The translations under genes were made by a program, and so were the position numbers. Below, piece after piece: positions 1 through 8,145 of a stretch of 36,510 bases of DNA. The stretch comes from Pseudomonas brassicae (GTDB lineage: Bacteria > Pseudomonadota > Gammaproteobacteria > Pseudomonadales > Pseudomonadaceae): positions 1 to 36,510 of the forward strand of contig NZ_JAAHBU010000106.1 in the NCBI RefSeq assembly GCF_010671725.1. Reading direction: 5' to 3'. The notes beneath the pieces were generated by a model. The model ran no database searches, had not been told where the DNA came from, and was given only the letters and a program-made list of their open reading frames with translations. The first letter of the stretch is position 1. The number at the start of each line of letters is the position of its first letter.

Positions 1-496
1 CCTGCCACCTCAAGCGCCTCGAACGACAGGTCGGCCAGTACTACCTCGGCCTCGGGGAACACTTCGGCACTGACGATACCGATGCAGCCAGAGCCGGTAC
101 ACAGGTCCAGGATGCGTGCCGGCTCGCTGGCCAGCCACGGTTCGAAACGTTTTTCGATCAGTTCGCCAATCGGTGAACGCGGGATCAGCACACGCTCGTC
201 GACGATAAACGACATGCCGCAGAACCACGCCTCACCCAACAGGTAGGCCGTGGGCACGCGCTCGTCCACACGCCGCTTGAGCAGGCGCTGCAGCTTGACC
301 AGTTCGTCGTCTTCAAGACGGCAGTCCAGATAGCGTCCGCCACTTCCCACGGCAGGTGCACGGCGCCCAGCACCAGCAGACGCGCTTCGTCCCAGGCGTT
401 ATCGGCACCGTGCCCGAAGAACAGCCCCTGCTCATGAAAACGGCTTACAGCCCAACGGATGTGGTCGCGCAGGGTGCGCAGGCGGGAAGTGATCAC
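1..496 (-). CDS. prmB: Ribosomal protein L3 glutamine N5-methyltransferase PrmB (3' end outside window, frameshifted)
   Basis: PrmB uses S-adenosylmethionine to methylate a glutamine of ribosomal protein L3 in the cytoplasm. The start is a GTG at 496, chosen because an AAAGGAG ribosome binding site lies 6 nt upstream. The N-terminal part reads like PrmB ([16 protein letters not shown], then LPWEVAD). After a shift near 335 it continues in another frame with [10 protein letters not shown], then [19 protein letters not shown] and the SAM-binding [12 protein letters not shown]. One base appears to be missing where the family has a Tyr-Leu-Asp (YLD). The C-terminal end, including the NPPY catalytic motif, lies left of the window. 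The shift in such a conserved gene is more likely a sequence error than gene loss. Confidence 0.85.
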
Positions 497-685
497 GGCA
501 GACTCCTTTAAAGACGACCGGCAATTCTAACAGCCTGAACGTGAAATGGGCCGTTCAATCGGCCTGCCGAGGGATTCGCACACATGGCTGCAGGCCACTA
601 ACCACGCCTGTTGTACGCGAAGCGATTCACATAAGTGCTCAAGCAGGGGACAATAGGTGAAAAGCCCCATCCAAAGGAGCCCCTG

Positions 686-1276
686 ATGTCCGTTCCAACG
701 ACGATGTTCCACCTCAGTGGCCGCGGTTACCCGCCGGCCAAGCTGAGCAACGCCAGCCTGGTGATTATCGATGCGCAAAAGGAGTACCTCAGCGGGCCCC
801 TGGCGCTGTCGGGCATGGACGAGGCGGTGGCCAACATCGGCAAGCTGCTCGAGGCTGCACGCAAAGCCGGTCGCCCGGTGGTGCACGTACGCCACCTGGG
901 TACTGTCGGTGGCCTGTTCGACCCCCAGGGCCCACGCGGCGAGTTCATCCCGGGCCTGGAGCCGCAGGGCGATGAGATCATCATCGAAAAACGCATGCCC
1001 AACGCGTTCAAGAACACCACGCTGCACGAGACCCTGCAGAAATACGGTCATCTGGACTTGATCGTGTGCGGCTTCATGAGCCACTCCAGCGTCAGCACAA
1101 CGGTGCGTCGTGCCAAGGACTACGGCTACCGCTGCACCCTGGTCGAAGATGGCTGCGCTACCCGCGACCTGCCGTTCAAGGACGGCGTGATCCCGGCCGC
1201 CCAGATCCAGCAGAGTGAAATGGCGATCATGGCTGACAACTTTGCCTGCGTGGCCCCGGTCAATAGCCTGATCTGA
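686..1276 (+). CDS. Isochorismatase/cysteine-hydrolase family protein with Ser at the catalytic Cys position
   Basis: This 196-residue alpha/beta hydrolase belongs to the isochorismatase-like superfamily, which hydrolyses small amides, ureido compounds or vinyl ethers. The start at 686 follows AAGGAG with 6 nt spacing; the open frame extends further upstream without a good start. The expected catalytic Asp is visible in LVIIDAQ (about residue 29) and the Lys in IIEKRMPNAF (about residue 102). At the nucleophile position, where family members have G-x-x-T-H-x-C-V, this protein has GFMSHSSV, so Ser135 replaces Cys. A Cys lies seven residues earlier (VCGF). Substrate unknown. Either the protein is a Ser variant or its chemistry differs. 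The family call is firm; a specific function cannot be given. Confidence 0.85.
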   Translation: MSVPTTMFHLSGRGYPPAKLSNASLVIIDAQKEYLSGPLALSGMDEAVANIGKLLEAARKAGRPVVHVRHLGTVGGLFDPQGPRGEFIPGLEPQGDEIIIEKRMPNAFKNTTLHETLQKYGHLDLIVCGFMSHSSVSTTVRRAKDYGYRCTLVEDGCATRDLPFKDGVIPAAQIQQSEMAIMADNFACVAPVNSLI

Positions 1277-1348
1277 GCACCCGGCAGCCCACTGGAACCA
1301 CCGTGGAACATTGGGGTCCAACCCCGGATATCCACAGAGGAAATCGGA

Positions 1349-1669
1349 ATGAAGTTATCCGATGGTTTCGATGCCAAACGCTTGCGCCCCCGCGAGCGCC
1401 GCAACTGGGGCGCTCGCCTGGCAACCGCCTTCTCGGCGCTGCTGGCGATTTTCGGCGTATTGCTCAGCATGGCCGGCATCGCCGGCCTGCTGGGCCACGC
1501 CGAGGCGTTGGGCGAATTGAACAGTAATCGTGCCAGCGCTGCCGTGGTACTGGGCCTGGGCGTGCTGCTGCTGTACCTGGGGATCTGGTTCTGGCGACGC
1601 AGCCGCCTGCGCCTGCGCCGTGCCCAGGGGCTCAACCTGTCACCGCACCTGATGAAGAAACACGATTGA
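1349..1669 (+). CDS. Small two-TM membrane protein of unknown function
   Basis: A 106-residue protein with two hydrophobic segments, roughly residues 24-50 (ATAFSALLAIFGVLLSMAG) and 64-84 (AAVVLGLGVLLLYLGIWFW). A basic N-terminus (KRLRPRERR) precedes the first and a basic RRSRLRLRRAQ stretch follows the second. By the positive-inside rule both ends would be cytoplasmic with a short periplasmic loop. A GAGGAAA element precedes the ATG. It lies between the isochorismatase-family gene and the Smr gene on the same strand. I do not recognise a named family beyond a conserved Pseudomonas membrane protein. Confidence 0.75.
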   Translation: MKLSDGFDAKRLRPRERRNWGARLATAFSALLAIFGVLLSMAGIAGLLGHAEALGELNSNRASAAVVLGLGVLLLYLGIWFWRRSRLRLRRAQGLNLSPHLMKKHD

Positions 1670-1721
1670 CTGCAGCCCTGAGGAGAGTCGCGTAAACTGC
1701 GCCGCCCAGGCGGAGGCTTAC

Positions 1722-2278
1722 ATGCAAGACGACGATTTTTCCCTGTTCAAGAACCAGATGCACGGCGTCAAGCCCATCCGGCATGACCGCGCCGACACCG
1801 GCAAACCCAAGCCCGATCGCAAACAGTTGGCCAACCTGCGCCAGGCCGCTACCGTGCGCAGCGACCAGACCGTGGTAGACGGCTTGTCTGATCAGTTCGT
1901 GATCGATGTCGGCCCGGAAGATGACCTGCACTGGAGCCGCGATGGCGTGCAGGAAAGCCAGATGCGCAAGCTCAAGCTCGGCCAGATCGGTTTCGAAGGC
2001 AGCCTCGACCTGCACGGCATGACCGTGGAGAAGGCCCGCGAGACGCTGTGGGCCTTTCTCGCCGAAGCCACCCGCTTCGAAGTACGCTGCGTACGGGTCA
2101 CCCACGGCAAGGCGGTACGCCTGGATGGCAAGCGCCCGATGATCAAGAGCCACGTCAATACCTGGCTGCGCCAGCATGCCCAGGTACTGGGCTTTACCTC
2201 GTGCCAGGCCCGCCATGGCGGTACTGCGCCGTGTATGTAATGCTCAAGCGAACCATGCTCGAAGGTCGCGACGAGTAA
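1722..2278 (+). CDS. Smr-domain (MutS2 C-terminal-like) putative nuclease, frameshifted near its end
   Basis: Small MutS-related proteins carry the Smr domain, which in characterised members has nicking endonuclease or RNase activity. The N-terminal half is charged and probably flexible. The Smr domain begins near residue 90 with LDLHGMTVEKA, followed by VTHGK and the closing HGGT motif. As read, the frame ends early at TAPCM. The next frame carries AVYVMLKRTMLEGRDE up to the TAA at 2278, the normal family ending (HGGTGAVYV). One G seems to be missing at about 2225, where GGTACTGCGCC should be GGTACTGGCGCC. The repaired protein has 185 residues. folE follows 70 nt downstream on the same strand. 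Confidence 0.85.
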
Positions 2279-2347
2279 CGCCGTACTTGCAGCGCCGCCG
2301 CCGCCGCCGTACCCTTCGCGTTTGCGATAAATCTCACAGGTAGATCC

Positions 2348-2893
2348 ATGTCCCTGGAACAGCACTACACCGCGATTCTCGGCCAACTGGGCGAGGATGT
2401 CTCCCGCGAGGGCCTGCTCGACACGCCCAAGCGGGCTGCGAAGGCCATGAAGTACCTTTGCCGCGGTTATGACCAAACCCTGGAAGAGGTGACCAACGGC
2501 GCCCTGTTCAGCTCCGACAACAGCGAGATGGTCCTGGTCAAGGACATCGAGCTGTACTCGCTGTGCGAACACCACCTGCTGCCCTTCATCGGCAAGGCAC
2601 ACGTTGCCTACATCCCGAGCGGCAAGGTGCTGGGGTTGTCCAAGGTCGCACGCATCGTCGACATGTACGCCCGTCGCCTGCAGATCCAGGAAAACCTCAG
2701 CCGTGAAATCGCCGAGGCCATCCAGCAGGTAACCGGCGCGCTGGGCGTGGCGGTGGTGATCGAGGCCAAGCACATGTGCATGATGATGCGCGGTGTAGAG
2801 AAACAGAATTCGAGCATGATCACCTCGGTGATGCTCGGTGCGTTCCGTGACAATGCTGCCACGCGCAGCGAGTTCCTCAGCCTGATCAAGTAA
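2348..2893 (+). CDS. folE: GTP cyclohydrolase I
   Basis: FolE converts GTP to 7,8-dihydroneopterin triphosphate, the first step of tetrahydrofolate and pterin synthesis, in the cytoplasm. The 181-residue length is normal for the short bacterial type. Zinc ligands are visible as LCEHHLLP (Cys73, His75, His76) and KHMCMMMRG (Cys144). The substrate-binding regions [17 protein letters not shown] and SREIA are also present. CACAGGTAGATCC precedes the ATG. Pseudomonads often carry more than one folE paralogue, so this may not be the only copy. A clear intrinsic terminator follows the stop codon. Confidence 0.95.
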   Translation: MSLEQHYTAILGQLGEDVSREGLLDTPKRAAKAMKYLCRGYDQTLEEVTNGALFSSDNSEMVLVKDIELYSLCEHHLLPFIGKAHVAYIPSGKVLGLSKVARIVDMYARRLQIQENLSREIAEAIQQVTGALGVAVVIEAKHMCMMMRGVEKQNSSMITSVMLGAFRDNAATRSEFLSLIK

Positions 2894-2910
2894 TCGGCCG
2901 AAGGACTGCA

Positions 2911-2936
2911 AGCCGACCTGCCCGGTCGGCTTTTTT
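2911..2936 (+). terminator. Intrinsic terminator after folE
   Basis: An 8-bp perfect stem, AGCCGACC paired with GGTCGGCT around a TGCCC loop, is followed by TTTTTT. It starts 18 nt after the folE stop and ends 18 nt before the next start codon, so it separates folE from the glutaredoxin gene. Confidence 0.9.
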
Positions 2937-2953
2937 CATTGTGAGGAGTTGCC

Positions 2954-3325
2954 ATGATCGTCAAAGCACTGCGGGTTGGCCTTGGCCAGTTGATCGTCTT
3001 CCTCGACTGGATCAGCCGCCCGAGCAAGCTCAAGCGCGATGCTGCCGCCCAGGCCCGGGTCGAGCAGCAAGCCAAGGGCTTGAGCCTCTATCAGTTTCAC
3101 GCCTGCCCGTTCTGCGTGAAGACTCGCCGTACCCTGCACCGCCTGAACGTACCGGTGACGTTGCGCGACGCCAAGAACAATGAACAGGACCGCCAGGCCC
3201 TGCTTGAGCAGGGTGGCAGGATCAAGGTGCCTTGCCTGCGCATCGAAGAGGACGGCAAGACGACCTGGATGTATGAGTCCAAGGTAATCATCGAGTACCT
3301 GAACCAGCGGTTTTCGGCAGCCTGA
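2954..3325 (+). CDS. Glutaredoxin-like protein with N-terminal extension
   Basis: A 123-residue protein with a thioredoxin fold. After an N-terminal extension of about 45 residues containing a short hydrophobic stretch (LGQLIVFLDWI), the glutaredoxin domain starts at LSLYQF. It carries the redox motif CPFC at residues 51-54 followed by KTRRTLHRLNVP. The cis-proline region is KVPCLRI and the C-terminal helix is SKVIIEYLNQRF, as in glutaredoxin/GST N-terminal domains. It would reduce disulfides or glutathione mixed disulfides. The extension may be a membrane anchor, but this is weak. A GTGAGGAG ribosome binding site precedes the ATG. Confidence 0.85.
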   Translation: MIVKALRVGLGQLIVFLDWISRPSKLKRDAAAQARVEQQAKGLSLYQFHACPFCVKTRRTLHRLNVPVTLRDAKNNEQDRQALLEQGGRIKVPCLRIEEDGKTTWMYESKVIIEYLNQRFSAA

Positions 3326-3366
3326 CAGGCGCTGTCGTCGGCAGGCCGGCAAAGCGCCCGCCTGTC
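3324..3366. terminator. Inverted repeat between convergent genes, probable bidirectional terminator
   Basis: GACAGGCG at 3324-3331 pairs with CGCCTGTC at 3359-3366, with further pairing inside (GCT/AGC). It spans the gap between the glutaredoxin gene and the convergent GST gene and overlaps both stop codons. There is no U-tract, so the terminator role is inferred from structure and position. Confidence 0.5.
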
Positions 3367-3967
3367 AGTCGATCATGGGCACATGCCGCGGGTGCGATGC
3401 CACGCGCTTGAGCCAGGCGCGGATGTTCGGGTAGTCATCAAGCAGAAAACCCGCCTCATGGGCCACATGGGTATAGGCATACAACGCCACGTCGGCAATC
3501 GAGTACTGCTCGCCCACCAGGTATGGCGTAAGGCTCAGCTGTTTCTCCATCACGTTCAGCGCCTTGTGCCCGCCCTTCTGCAACGCCTTGTATTCTTCAA
3601 CACGGTCTTGCGGCATGCCCAGGTAAAACTGGATGAACCGCGCGACCGCGATATACGGCTCATGACTGTACTGCTCGAAGAACTGCCATTGCAGCACCTG
3701 GGTGCGCAAGCGCGGTTCGCTGGGCAGGAACAAGCTGCCGTAGGCGAGGTAGTTGAGAATTGCGTTGGACTCCCACAGGTAGGTACCGTCTTCAAGCGCC
3801 AGCACCGGCACCTTGGCGTTGGGGTTCATGGCAAGAAACGCTGGTGTTTGCGTCTCGCCGTTGAGGATATTCACGGCATGCCACTCGTAGGGCAAATCAA
3901 GCAAATGCAGCATCAACTTGACCTTGTAACAGTTGCCCGACTGATAGTCCCCGTAGACCTTGTACAT
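3365..3967 (-). CDS. Glutathione S-transferase family protein
   Basis: A 200-residue two-domain GST that conjugates or transfers glutathione in the cytoplasm. The thioredoxin-like domain opens with MYKVYGDYQSGNCYKVKLML. The glutathione gamma-glutamyl site is KVPVLALEDG with ES (LWESNAIL) near residue 66. The all-helical C-terminal domain contains YSIADVALYAYTHVA, the usual N-capping/hydrophobic staple region. Motif and length fit the bacterial GST family; the substrate is unknown. GAGGGGGAG lies just upstream of the ATG. It is divergent from the BenE-type gene across a gap of about 145 bp that should hold both promoters. Confidence 0.9.
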   Translation of the reverse strand: MYKVYGDYQSGNCYKVKLMLHLLDLPYEWHAVNILNGETQTPAFLAMNPNAKVPVLALEDGTYLWESNAILNYLAYGSLFLPSEPRLRTQVLQWQFFEQYSHEPYIAVARFIQFYLGMPQDRVEEYKALQKGGHKALNVMEKQLSLTPYLVGEQYSIADVALYAYTHVAHEAGFLLDDYPNIRAWLKRVASHPRHVPMID

Positions 3968-4111
3968 TACTCCCCCTCTTGAATGCTGGAACCAAACTGC
4001 CCTTCATAGTTGGCGACTGTACGGCTAAATGCAATGGTCGCTGTATGACATAAGCCGCTGTATCGCAGGGTAGTCTGAAAAATCTGCTTACACCTGCACA
4101 AGGATTGCCCC

Positions 4112-5305
4112 ATGCCCCACGCCACCCCAGCGCAGTTGCGCCCACTGGCCGATTCCTCGCCCTCCGCGGTGGTCGCCGGCTTTATCGCCATGCTCACCGG
4201 GTATACCAGTTCGCTGGTGCTGATGTTCCAGGCAGGCCAGGCGGCCGGCCTGACCACGGCTCAGATTTCTTCGTGGATCTGGGCGCTGTCGATCGGCATG
4301 GCGGTATGCAGCATCGGCCTGTCGTTGCGCTATCGCACCCCGATCACCGTGGCCTGGTCGACGCCGGGTGCGGCGCTGCTGATCACCAGCCTGGGCGGGG
4401 TCAGCTACGGCGAAGCAATCGGTGCCTACATCACCTGTGCAGTACTGGTGGTGATCTGCGGCCTGACCGGCAGCTTCGAACGGTTGGTGCGACGCATCCC
4501 CGCCTCGCTCGCCTCGGCGCTGCTGGCCGGGATTCTGTTCAAGATCGGCAGCGAGATCTTCATCGCGGCCCAGCACCGCACTGCACTGGTGCTGGGGATG
4601 TTTTTCAGCTATTTGCTGATCAAGCGTGTATCGCCACGCTATGCAGTACTCACCGCACTGGTGGTGGGCACCGCGCTGGCCGGCGGTATGGGCTTGCTGG
4701 ATTTCAGCGGTTTCAGCCTGGAAGTGGCCACCCCGGTGTGGACCACGCCGACGTTCTCGCTGGCGGCGACCGTCAGCATCGGCATCCCGCTGTTCGTGGT
4801 GGCGATGACCTCGCAGAACATGCCAGGGGTTGCCGTGCTGCGCGCCGACGGCTATCAGGTGCCTGCCTCGCCGCTGATTTCGGTCACCGGCTTTGCCTCG
4901 CTGTTGCTGGCCCCGTTCGGCTCCCACGGCATCAACCTGGCAGCGATCAGCGCCGCCATCTGCACCGGCCCGCACGCCCACGAAGACCCGAACAAGCGCT
5001 ACACCGCCGCGGTGTGGTGCGGGGTTTTCTACGGGGTCGCCGGGGTATTCGGCGCCACACTGGCGGCATTGTTTGCTGCCCTGCCCAAGGAGCTGGTGCT
5101 GTCGATTGCCGCCCTGGCACTGTTCGGTTCGATCATGAACGGGCTGACCGTGGCCATGAGCGAAGCCAGGGAGCGTGAGGCCGCGCTGATCACCTTCATG
5201 GTGACGGCATCGGGCTTCACCCTGTTTTCCATTGGCTCGGCGTTCTGGGGGATTGTAGCGGGGGTGTTGACGCTGATGATCCTGAACTGGCGCAAAAATG
5301 CCTGA
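4112..5305 (+). CDS. BenE-family benzoate/H+ symporter-like permease
   Basis: A 397-residue inner-membrane permease with about 11-12 hydrophobic segments. BenE-family proteins import benzoate or related aromatic acids with protons. Family-like stretches include FIAMLTGYTSSLVLMFQA near the N-terminus, ITVAWSTPGAALLI, the MTSQNMPGVAVL segment and FGSHGINLAAISAAICTGPHAHED. The start at 4112 follows AAGGA with about 7 nt spacing. No benzoate degradation genes are nearby, so the natural substrate is uncertain. Confidence 0.9.
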   Translation: MPHATPAQLRPLADSSPSAVVAGFIAMLTGYTSSLVLMFQAGQAAGLTTAQISSWIWALSIGMAVCSIGLSLRYRTPITVAWSTPGAALLITSLGGVSYGEAIGAYITCAVLVVICGLTGSFERLVRRIPASLASALLAGILFKIGSEIFIAAQHRTALVLGMFFSYLLIKRVSPRYAVLTALVVGTALAGGMGLLDFSGFSLEVATPVWTTPTFSLAATVSIGIPLFVVAMTSQNMPGVAVLRADGYQVPASPLISVTGFASLLLAPFGSHGINLAAISAAICTGPHAHEDPNKRYTAAVWCGVFYGVAGVFGATLAALFAALPKELVLSIAALALFGSIMNGLTVAMSEAREREAALITFMVTASGFTLFSIGSAFWGIVAGVLTLMILNWRKNA

Positions 5306-5458
5306 GCCGCACGGGCGGTGCACTATCGAGTCGGGTGATGTCAGATGCTAGGCTAGATCACTGAGATCGATCATTTACCATTCGCCTTGAGGCATAACCT
5401 TGAAGATTCGCTGCGGCGGGTCTATCAACAGGATTTGCCCCTTTGAGAGAGCCTTGCC

Positions 5459-6462
5459 ATGACTGCCCAGAACAACCGCCGCTTCCTGCTCGCCAAGCGC
5501 CCTGCAGGTGCGGTGACCCGCGACGACTTCATTTTCGAGACGGTGCCCGTGGGCGAACCTGGCGAGGGCCAGGTGCTGGTGAAAAATCTGTACCTGTCGC
5601 TTGATCAGCCATGCGAGGCTGGATGAACGAGGGCAAGTCCTACATCGCGCCGGTGGGCATTGGCCAGGTGATGCGGGCGCTGGCGGTGGGTGAAGTGGTG
5701 GCCTCCAGGCACCCGGGGTTTGCGGTCGGCGACCACGTCAACGGCGCGTTGGGCGTGCAGGACTACTACCTGGGCGAGCCGCAGGGCCTGTACAAGGTCG
5801 ACCCGAAGCTGGTGCCACTGCCGCGCTACCTCTCGGCACTGGGCATGACGGGCATGACCGCCTACTTTGCGCTGCTTGACGTAGGGGCGCCCAAGGCGGG
5901 CGACACCGTGGTGATCTCGGGTGCGGCAGGCGCGGTCGGCAGCATTGCCGGGCAGATCGCCAGGATCAAAGGCTGCAGGGTGGTCGGAATCGCCGGCGGC
6001 ACCCACAAATGTCGCTACCTGGCAGACGAGCTGGGCTTTGATGGCGTCATCGACTACAAGGCCGAAGACGTGCTGGAAGGGCTCAAGCGCGAATGCCCGA
6101 ACGGTGTCGACGTGTATTTCGACAACGTTGGCGGCGATATTCTCGACGCGGTGCTCAGCCGCCTGAACGTCAAGGCGCGGGTGGTGATCTGTGGAGCCAT
6201 CAGCCAGTACAACAACAGGCAGGCGGTCAAAGGGCCGGCCAACTACCTGTCGCTGCTGGTCAATCGTGCGCGCATGGAGGGCTTCGTGGTGATGGACTAT
6301 GCGGCCCGCTACGGCGAGGCCGGCAAGGAGATTGCCGGCTGGCTGGCCAGCGGCGTGCTCAAGAGCAAGGAGGACGTGGTGGAAGGCCTGGAAACCTTCC
6401 CCGAAACACTGCTGAAGCTGTTCAGCGGGGAGAACTTTGGCAAGCTGGTGTTGAAAGTCTGA
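5459..6462 (+). CDS. NADP-dependent medium-chain oxidoreductase (CurA/PTGR type), frameshifted
   Basis: The family reduces alpha,beta-unsaturated ketones/aldehydes or quinone-like substrates with NADPH. The real start is the ATG at 5459: MTAQNNRRFLLAKRP leads into the GroES-like domain (FETVPVGEPGEGQVLVKNLYLSL). A base is missing near 5605: GATCAGCC should read GATCCAGCC, giving LDPAMRGWMNEGKSY, the conserved continuation. The rest is intact, with the Rossmann motif SGAAGAVGSIAGQIA, GGTHKC and YFDNVGGDILD. Repaired length is 334 residues, as normal for the family. The shift is probably a sequence error. It stands alone on the plus strand and converges on pyrF. Confidence 0.88.
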
Positions 6463-6470
6463 CGGTGTCG

Positions 6471-6505
6471 CCCCCTTCGCCAGCAAGGCTGGCTGGCGAA
6501 GGGGG
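6471..6505. repeat. 14-bp perfect inverted repeat between convergent genes (REP-like/terminator)
   Basis: CCCCCTTCGCCAGC at 6471-6484 is the exact reverse complement of GCTGGCGAAGGGGG at 6492-6505, with loop AAGGCTG. The core GCCAGCAAGGCTGGC resembles REP-type palindromes common in P. putida and P. fluorescens intergenic regions. It lies between the convergent oxidoreductase and pyrF genes and could terminate transcription from both sides. Confidence 0.65.
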
Positions 6506-6513
6506 ACGAGCGC

Positions 6514-7215
6514 TTAGCTGCGAAGCTGCGCTACCACGTCAGCCAACGCCTGAGCCGGATCAGCCGCCTGGCTGATCGGGCGACCGATCACCAGGTAGTC
6601 GGAGCCGGCATCCAGCGCCTGGCGGGGCGTAAGAATACGGCGCTGGTCGTCCTGCGCACTGCCGGCAGGACGGATACCCGGCGTCACCAGTTGCAGCGAC
6701 GGATGCGCCGCCTTCAGCGCAGTGGCCTCCAGCGCAGAGCACACCAGCCCGTCCATACCGGCCTTCTCGGCCAGCGCCGCCAGCCGCAGCACCTGCTCTT
6801 GCGGTTCGATATCCAGGCCGATGCCGGCCAGGTCTTCGCGCTCCATGCTGGTCAGCACGGTCACACCGATCAGCAGGGGTTGTGGGCCGCTGCGCTGCGC
6901 CAGCACTTCACGGCAGGCCGACATCATCCGCAGGCCACCGGAGCAGTGCACGTTGACCATCCATACGCCCATTTGCGCGGCAGCCTTGACGGCCATGGCA
7001 GTGGTGTTGGGGATATCGTGAAACTTGAGGTCGAGGAACACTTCGAAGCCCTTGGCGCACAGGGTTTCAACGATGCCCGAGGCGCTGCTGGTGAACAGTT
7101 CCTTGCCGACCTTGACCCGACACAGCGCGGGGTCCAGCTGATCGGCCAACTTCAGGGCGGCGTCACGGGTGGGGAAATCCAGGGCGACGATGATGGGCGT
7201 CTGACAGGCGGACAT
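6514..7215 (-). CDS. pyrF: Orotidine 5'-phosphate decarboxylase
   Basis: PyrF decarboxylates OMP to UMP, the last step of de novo pyrimidine synthesis. The start is taken at 7215 ([15 protein letters not shown]); an upstream in-frame ATG adds 17 residues not typical of the family. The protein is a 233-residue TIM barrel. The catalytic tetrad Asp-Lys-x-x-Asp is visible in [12 protein letters not shown], with Lys also at [10 protein letters not shown]. The phosphate-binding loop includes [16 protein letters not shown] and the final [11 protein letters not shown]. Confidence 0.95.
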   Translation of the reverse strand: MSACQTPIIVALDFPTRDAALKLADQLDPALCRVKVGKELFTSSASGIVETLCAKGFEVFLDLKFHDIPNTTAMAVKAAAQMGVWMVNVHCSGGLRMMSACREVLAQRSGPQPLLIGVTVLTSMEREDLAGIGLDIEPQEQVLRLAALAEKAGMDGLVCSALEATALKAAHPSLQLVTPGIRPAGSAQDDQRRILTPRQALDAGSDYLVIGRPISQAADPAQALADVVAQLRS

Positions 7216-7397
7216 GGGCAGGCTCTCTGGGCAAGTCGAAATCGGCGCGCATTGTAGCCGATGCACAGGGTCAATGGGGGCCGATGATCGCGAATTCGCC
7301 GTGGGCGGGCCCGACTCTTATACTTGAACCATCGGCACAATCGCCGAGTCCAACCTCACATGAGGCTGCGCCATTCGCCGCCTATAAGGAGAAGCAC

Positions 7398-7565
7398 ATG
7401 CCCTGGTATGCCTGGTTGATCTTGCTGGTTGCCATCGGCTCGATTGTCGGCGGCCTGATGATGCTGCGCGATACCGCGAAAAAGCTGCCGTTGACCGAGG
7501 AGCAGCTCAAGCGTGTACATGAGCGCAATGCTGAAGCCGACGCGAAGGATGCGCAAGACCGATAA
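7398..7565 (+). CDS. DUF2897-family small membrane protein
   Basis: A 55-residue protein with one N-terminal transmembrane helix (AWLILLVAIGSIVGGLMML) followed by a charged, probably helical tail (LTEEQLKRVHERNAEADAKD). The start at 7398 is decided by AAGGAG 6 nt upstream; the longer open frame upstream is not coding. It matches my memory of DUF2897 proteins, found beside pyrF and comEA in many pseudomonads. Function unknown. Confidence 0.85.
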   Translation: MPWYAWLILLVAIGSIVGGLMMLRDTAKKLPLTEEQLKRVHERNAEADAKDAQDR

Positions 7566-7637
7566 ATACGGTGCAAGCCGTTGAGCAACTACCCCCGCCA
7601 GCACAACGGTCGGCAACGCCCGACCCGCCCCCTCAGG

Positions 7638-7964
7638 TCACTTGACCGTCAGCTTCTCGCGATTGCGCTCGATCAGCGCCTGCCCGATCCCTTTTACTTC
7701 AAGCAACTCGTCGACCGAGGCAAAGGCACCGTTGGCTTCGCGGTAGGCCACGATCGCTTCGGCCTTGGCCTTGCCGATGCCCGCCAGCGAGGCCTGCAGT
7801 GTTGTCGCATCGGCGCTGTTGAGATTGACCGTGCCAGCGCCTACCTCGGCACTGACAGCCGTGGTGGGCAAATCACCCCCAGCCTTGCCGGCCGCTGCAA
7901 GGGACGGCAACGAGAATGCGCTGAGCAGCGCAAGCAGCAGAGAAACAAGAAAGGTATTGCGCAT
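7638..7964 (-). CDS. ComEA-family helix-hairpin-helix DNA-binding protein, exported
   Basis: A 108-residue protein with a Sec signal peptide (LVSLLLALLSAFSLPSLAAAG, cleavage probably after AAA) and a C-terminal double helix-hairpin-helix domain. The domain reads VNLNSADATTLQASLAGIGKAKAEAIVAYR and VDELLEVKGIGQALIERNREKL. ComEA proteins bind DNA in the periplasm and draw transforming DNA across the outer membrane; in Pseudomonas the role is not well established. The start at 7964 has AAGGAG about 10 nt upstream. A comEA gene next to wbpM is a usual boundary of Pseudomonas O-antigen loci. Confidence 0.9.
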   Translation of the reverse strand: MRNTFLVSLLLALLSAFSLPSLAAAGKAGGDLPTTAVSAEVGAGTVNLNSADATTLQASLAGIGKAKAEAIVAYREANGAFASVDELLEVKGIGQALIERNREKLTVK

Positions 7965-8103
7965 AACGATGACACTCCTTGGTGTGTGAGCTTGCAAAGG
8001 CAGCATTTCCTTGGCTGCCTGCAAAAACTAGCGGGTGATGGCGCACACATCCACAGTCAAGCGAAATTCGATTCAAACAAGATGTGAAAAAAATGTAAAA
8101 AGC

Positions 8104-8145
8104 TGTAGGAAATGTTACCGTTTTGACTATTTAGAATTTCCTACA
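8104..8145 (+). promoter_or_regulatory. 10-bp perfect inverted repeat ending at the start codon of the kinase gene
   Basis: TGTAGGAAAT at 8104-8113 and ATTTCCTACA at 8136-8145 are exact reverse complements with 32 bp between half-site starts, about three helical turns. The right arm ends on the A of the putative ATG. The surrounding 8050-8145 stretch is much more AT-rich than its neighbours, as expected of a promoter. It could be an operator for a dimeric regulator or an RNA stem covering the start. No regulator is identified. Confidence 0.45.

Noticed and set aside
527-1321. Long minus-strand frame (264 codons) opposite the isochorismatase-family gene
   Set aside because: It mirrors the codon positions of a clearly recognisable plus-strand gene, has no ribosome binding site and resembles no protein. 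Similar long opposite frames at 1892-2911, 4088-5323, 16283-17515 and 17549-18568 were dropped for the same reason.
4105-5178. 357-codon plus-strand frame overlapping the BenE-type gene
   Set aside because: An out-of-frame shadow rich in Arg, Gly and His, as is common in GC-rich genes; the BenE frame in another phase has clear membrane helices and family motifs.
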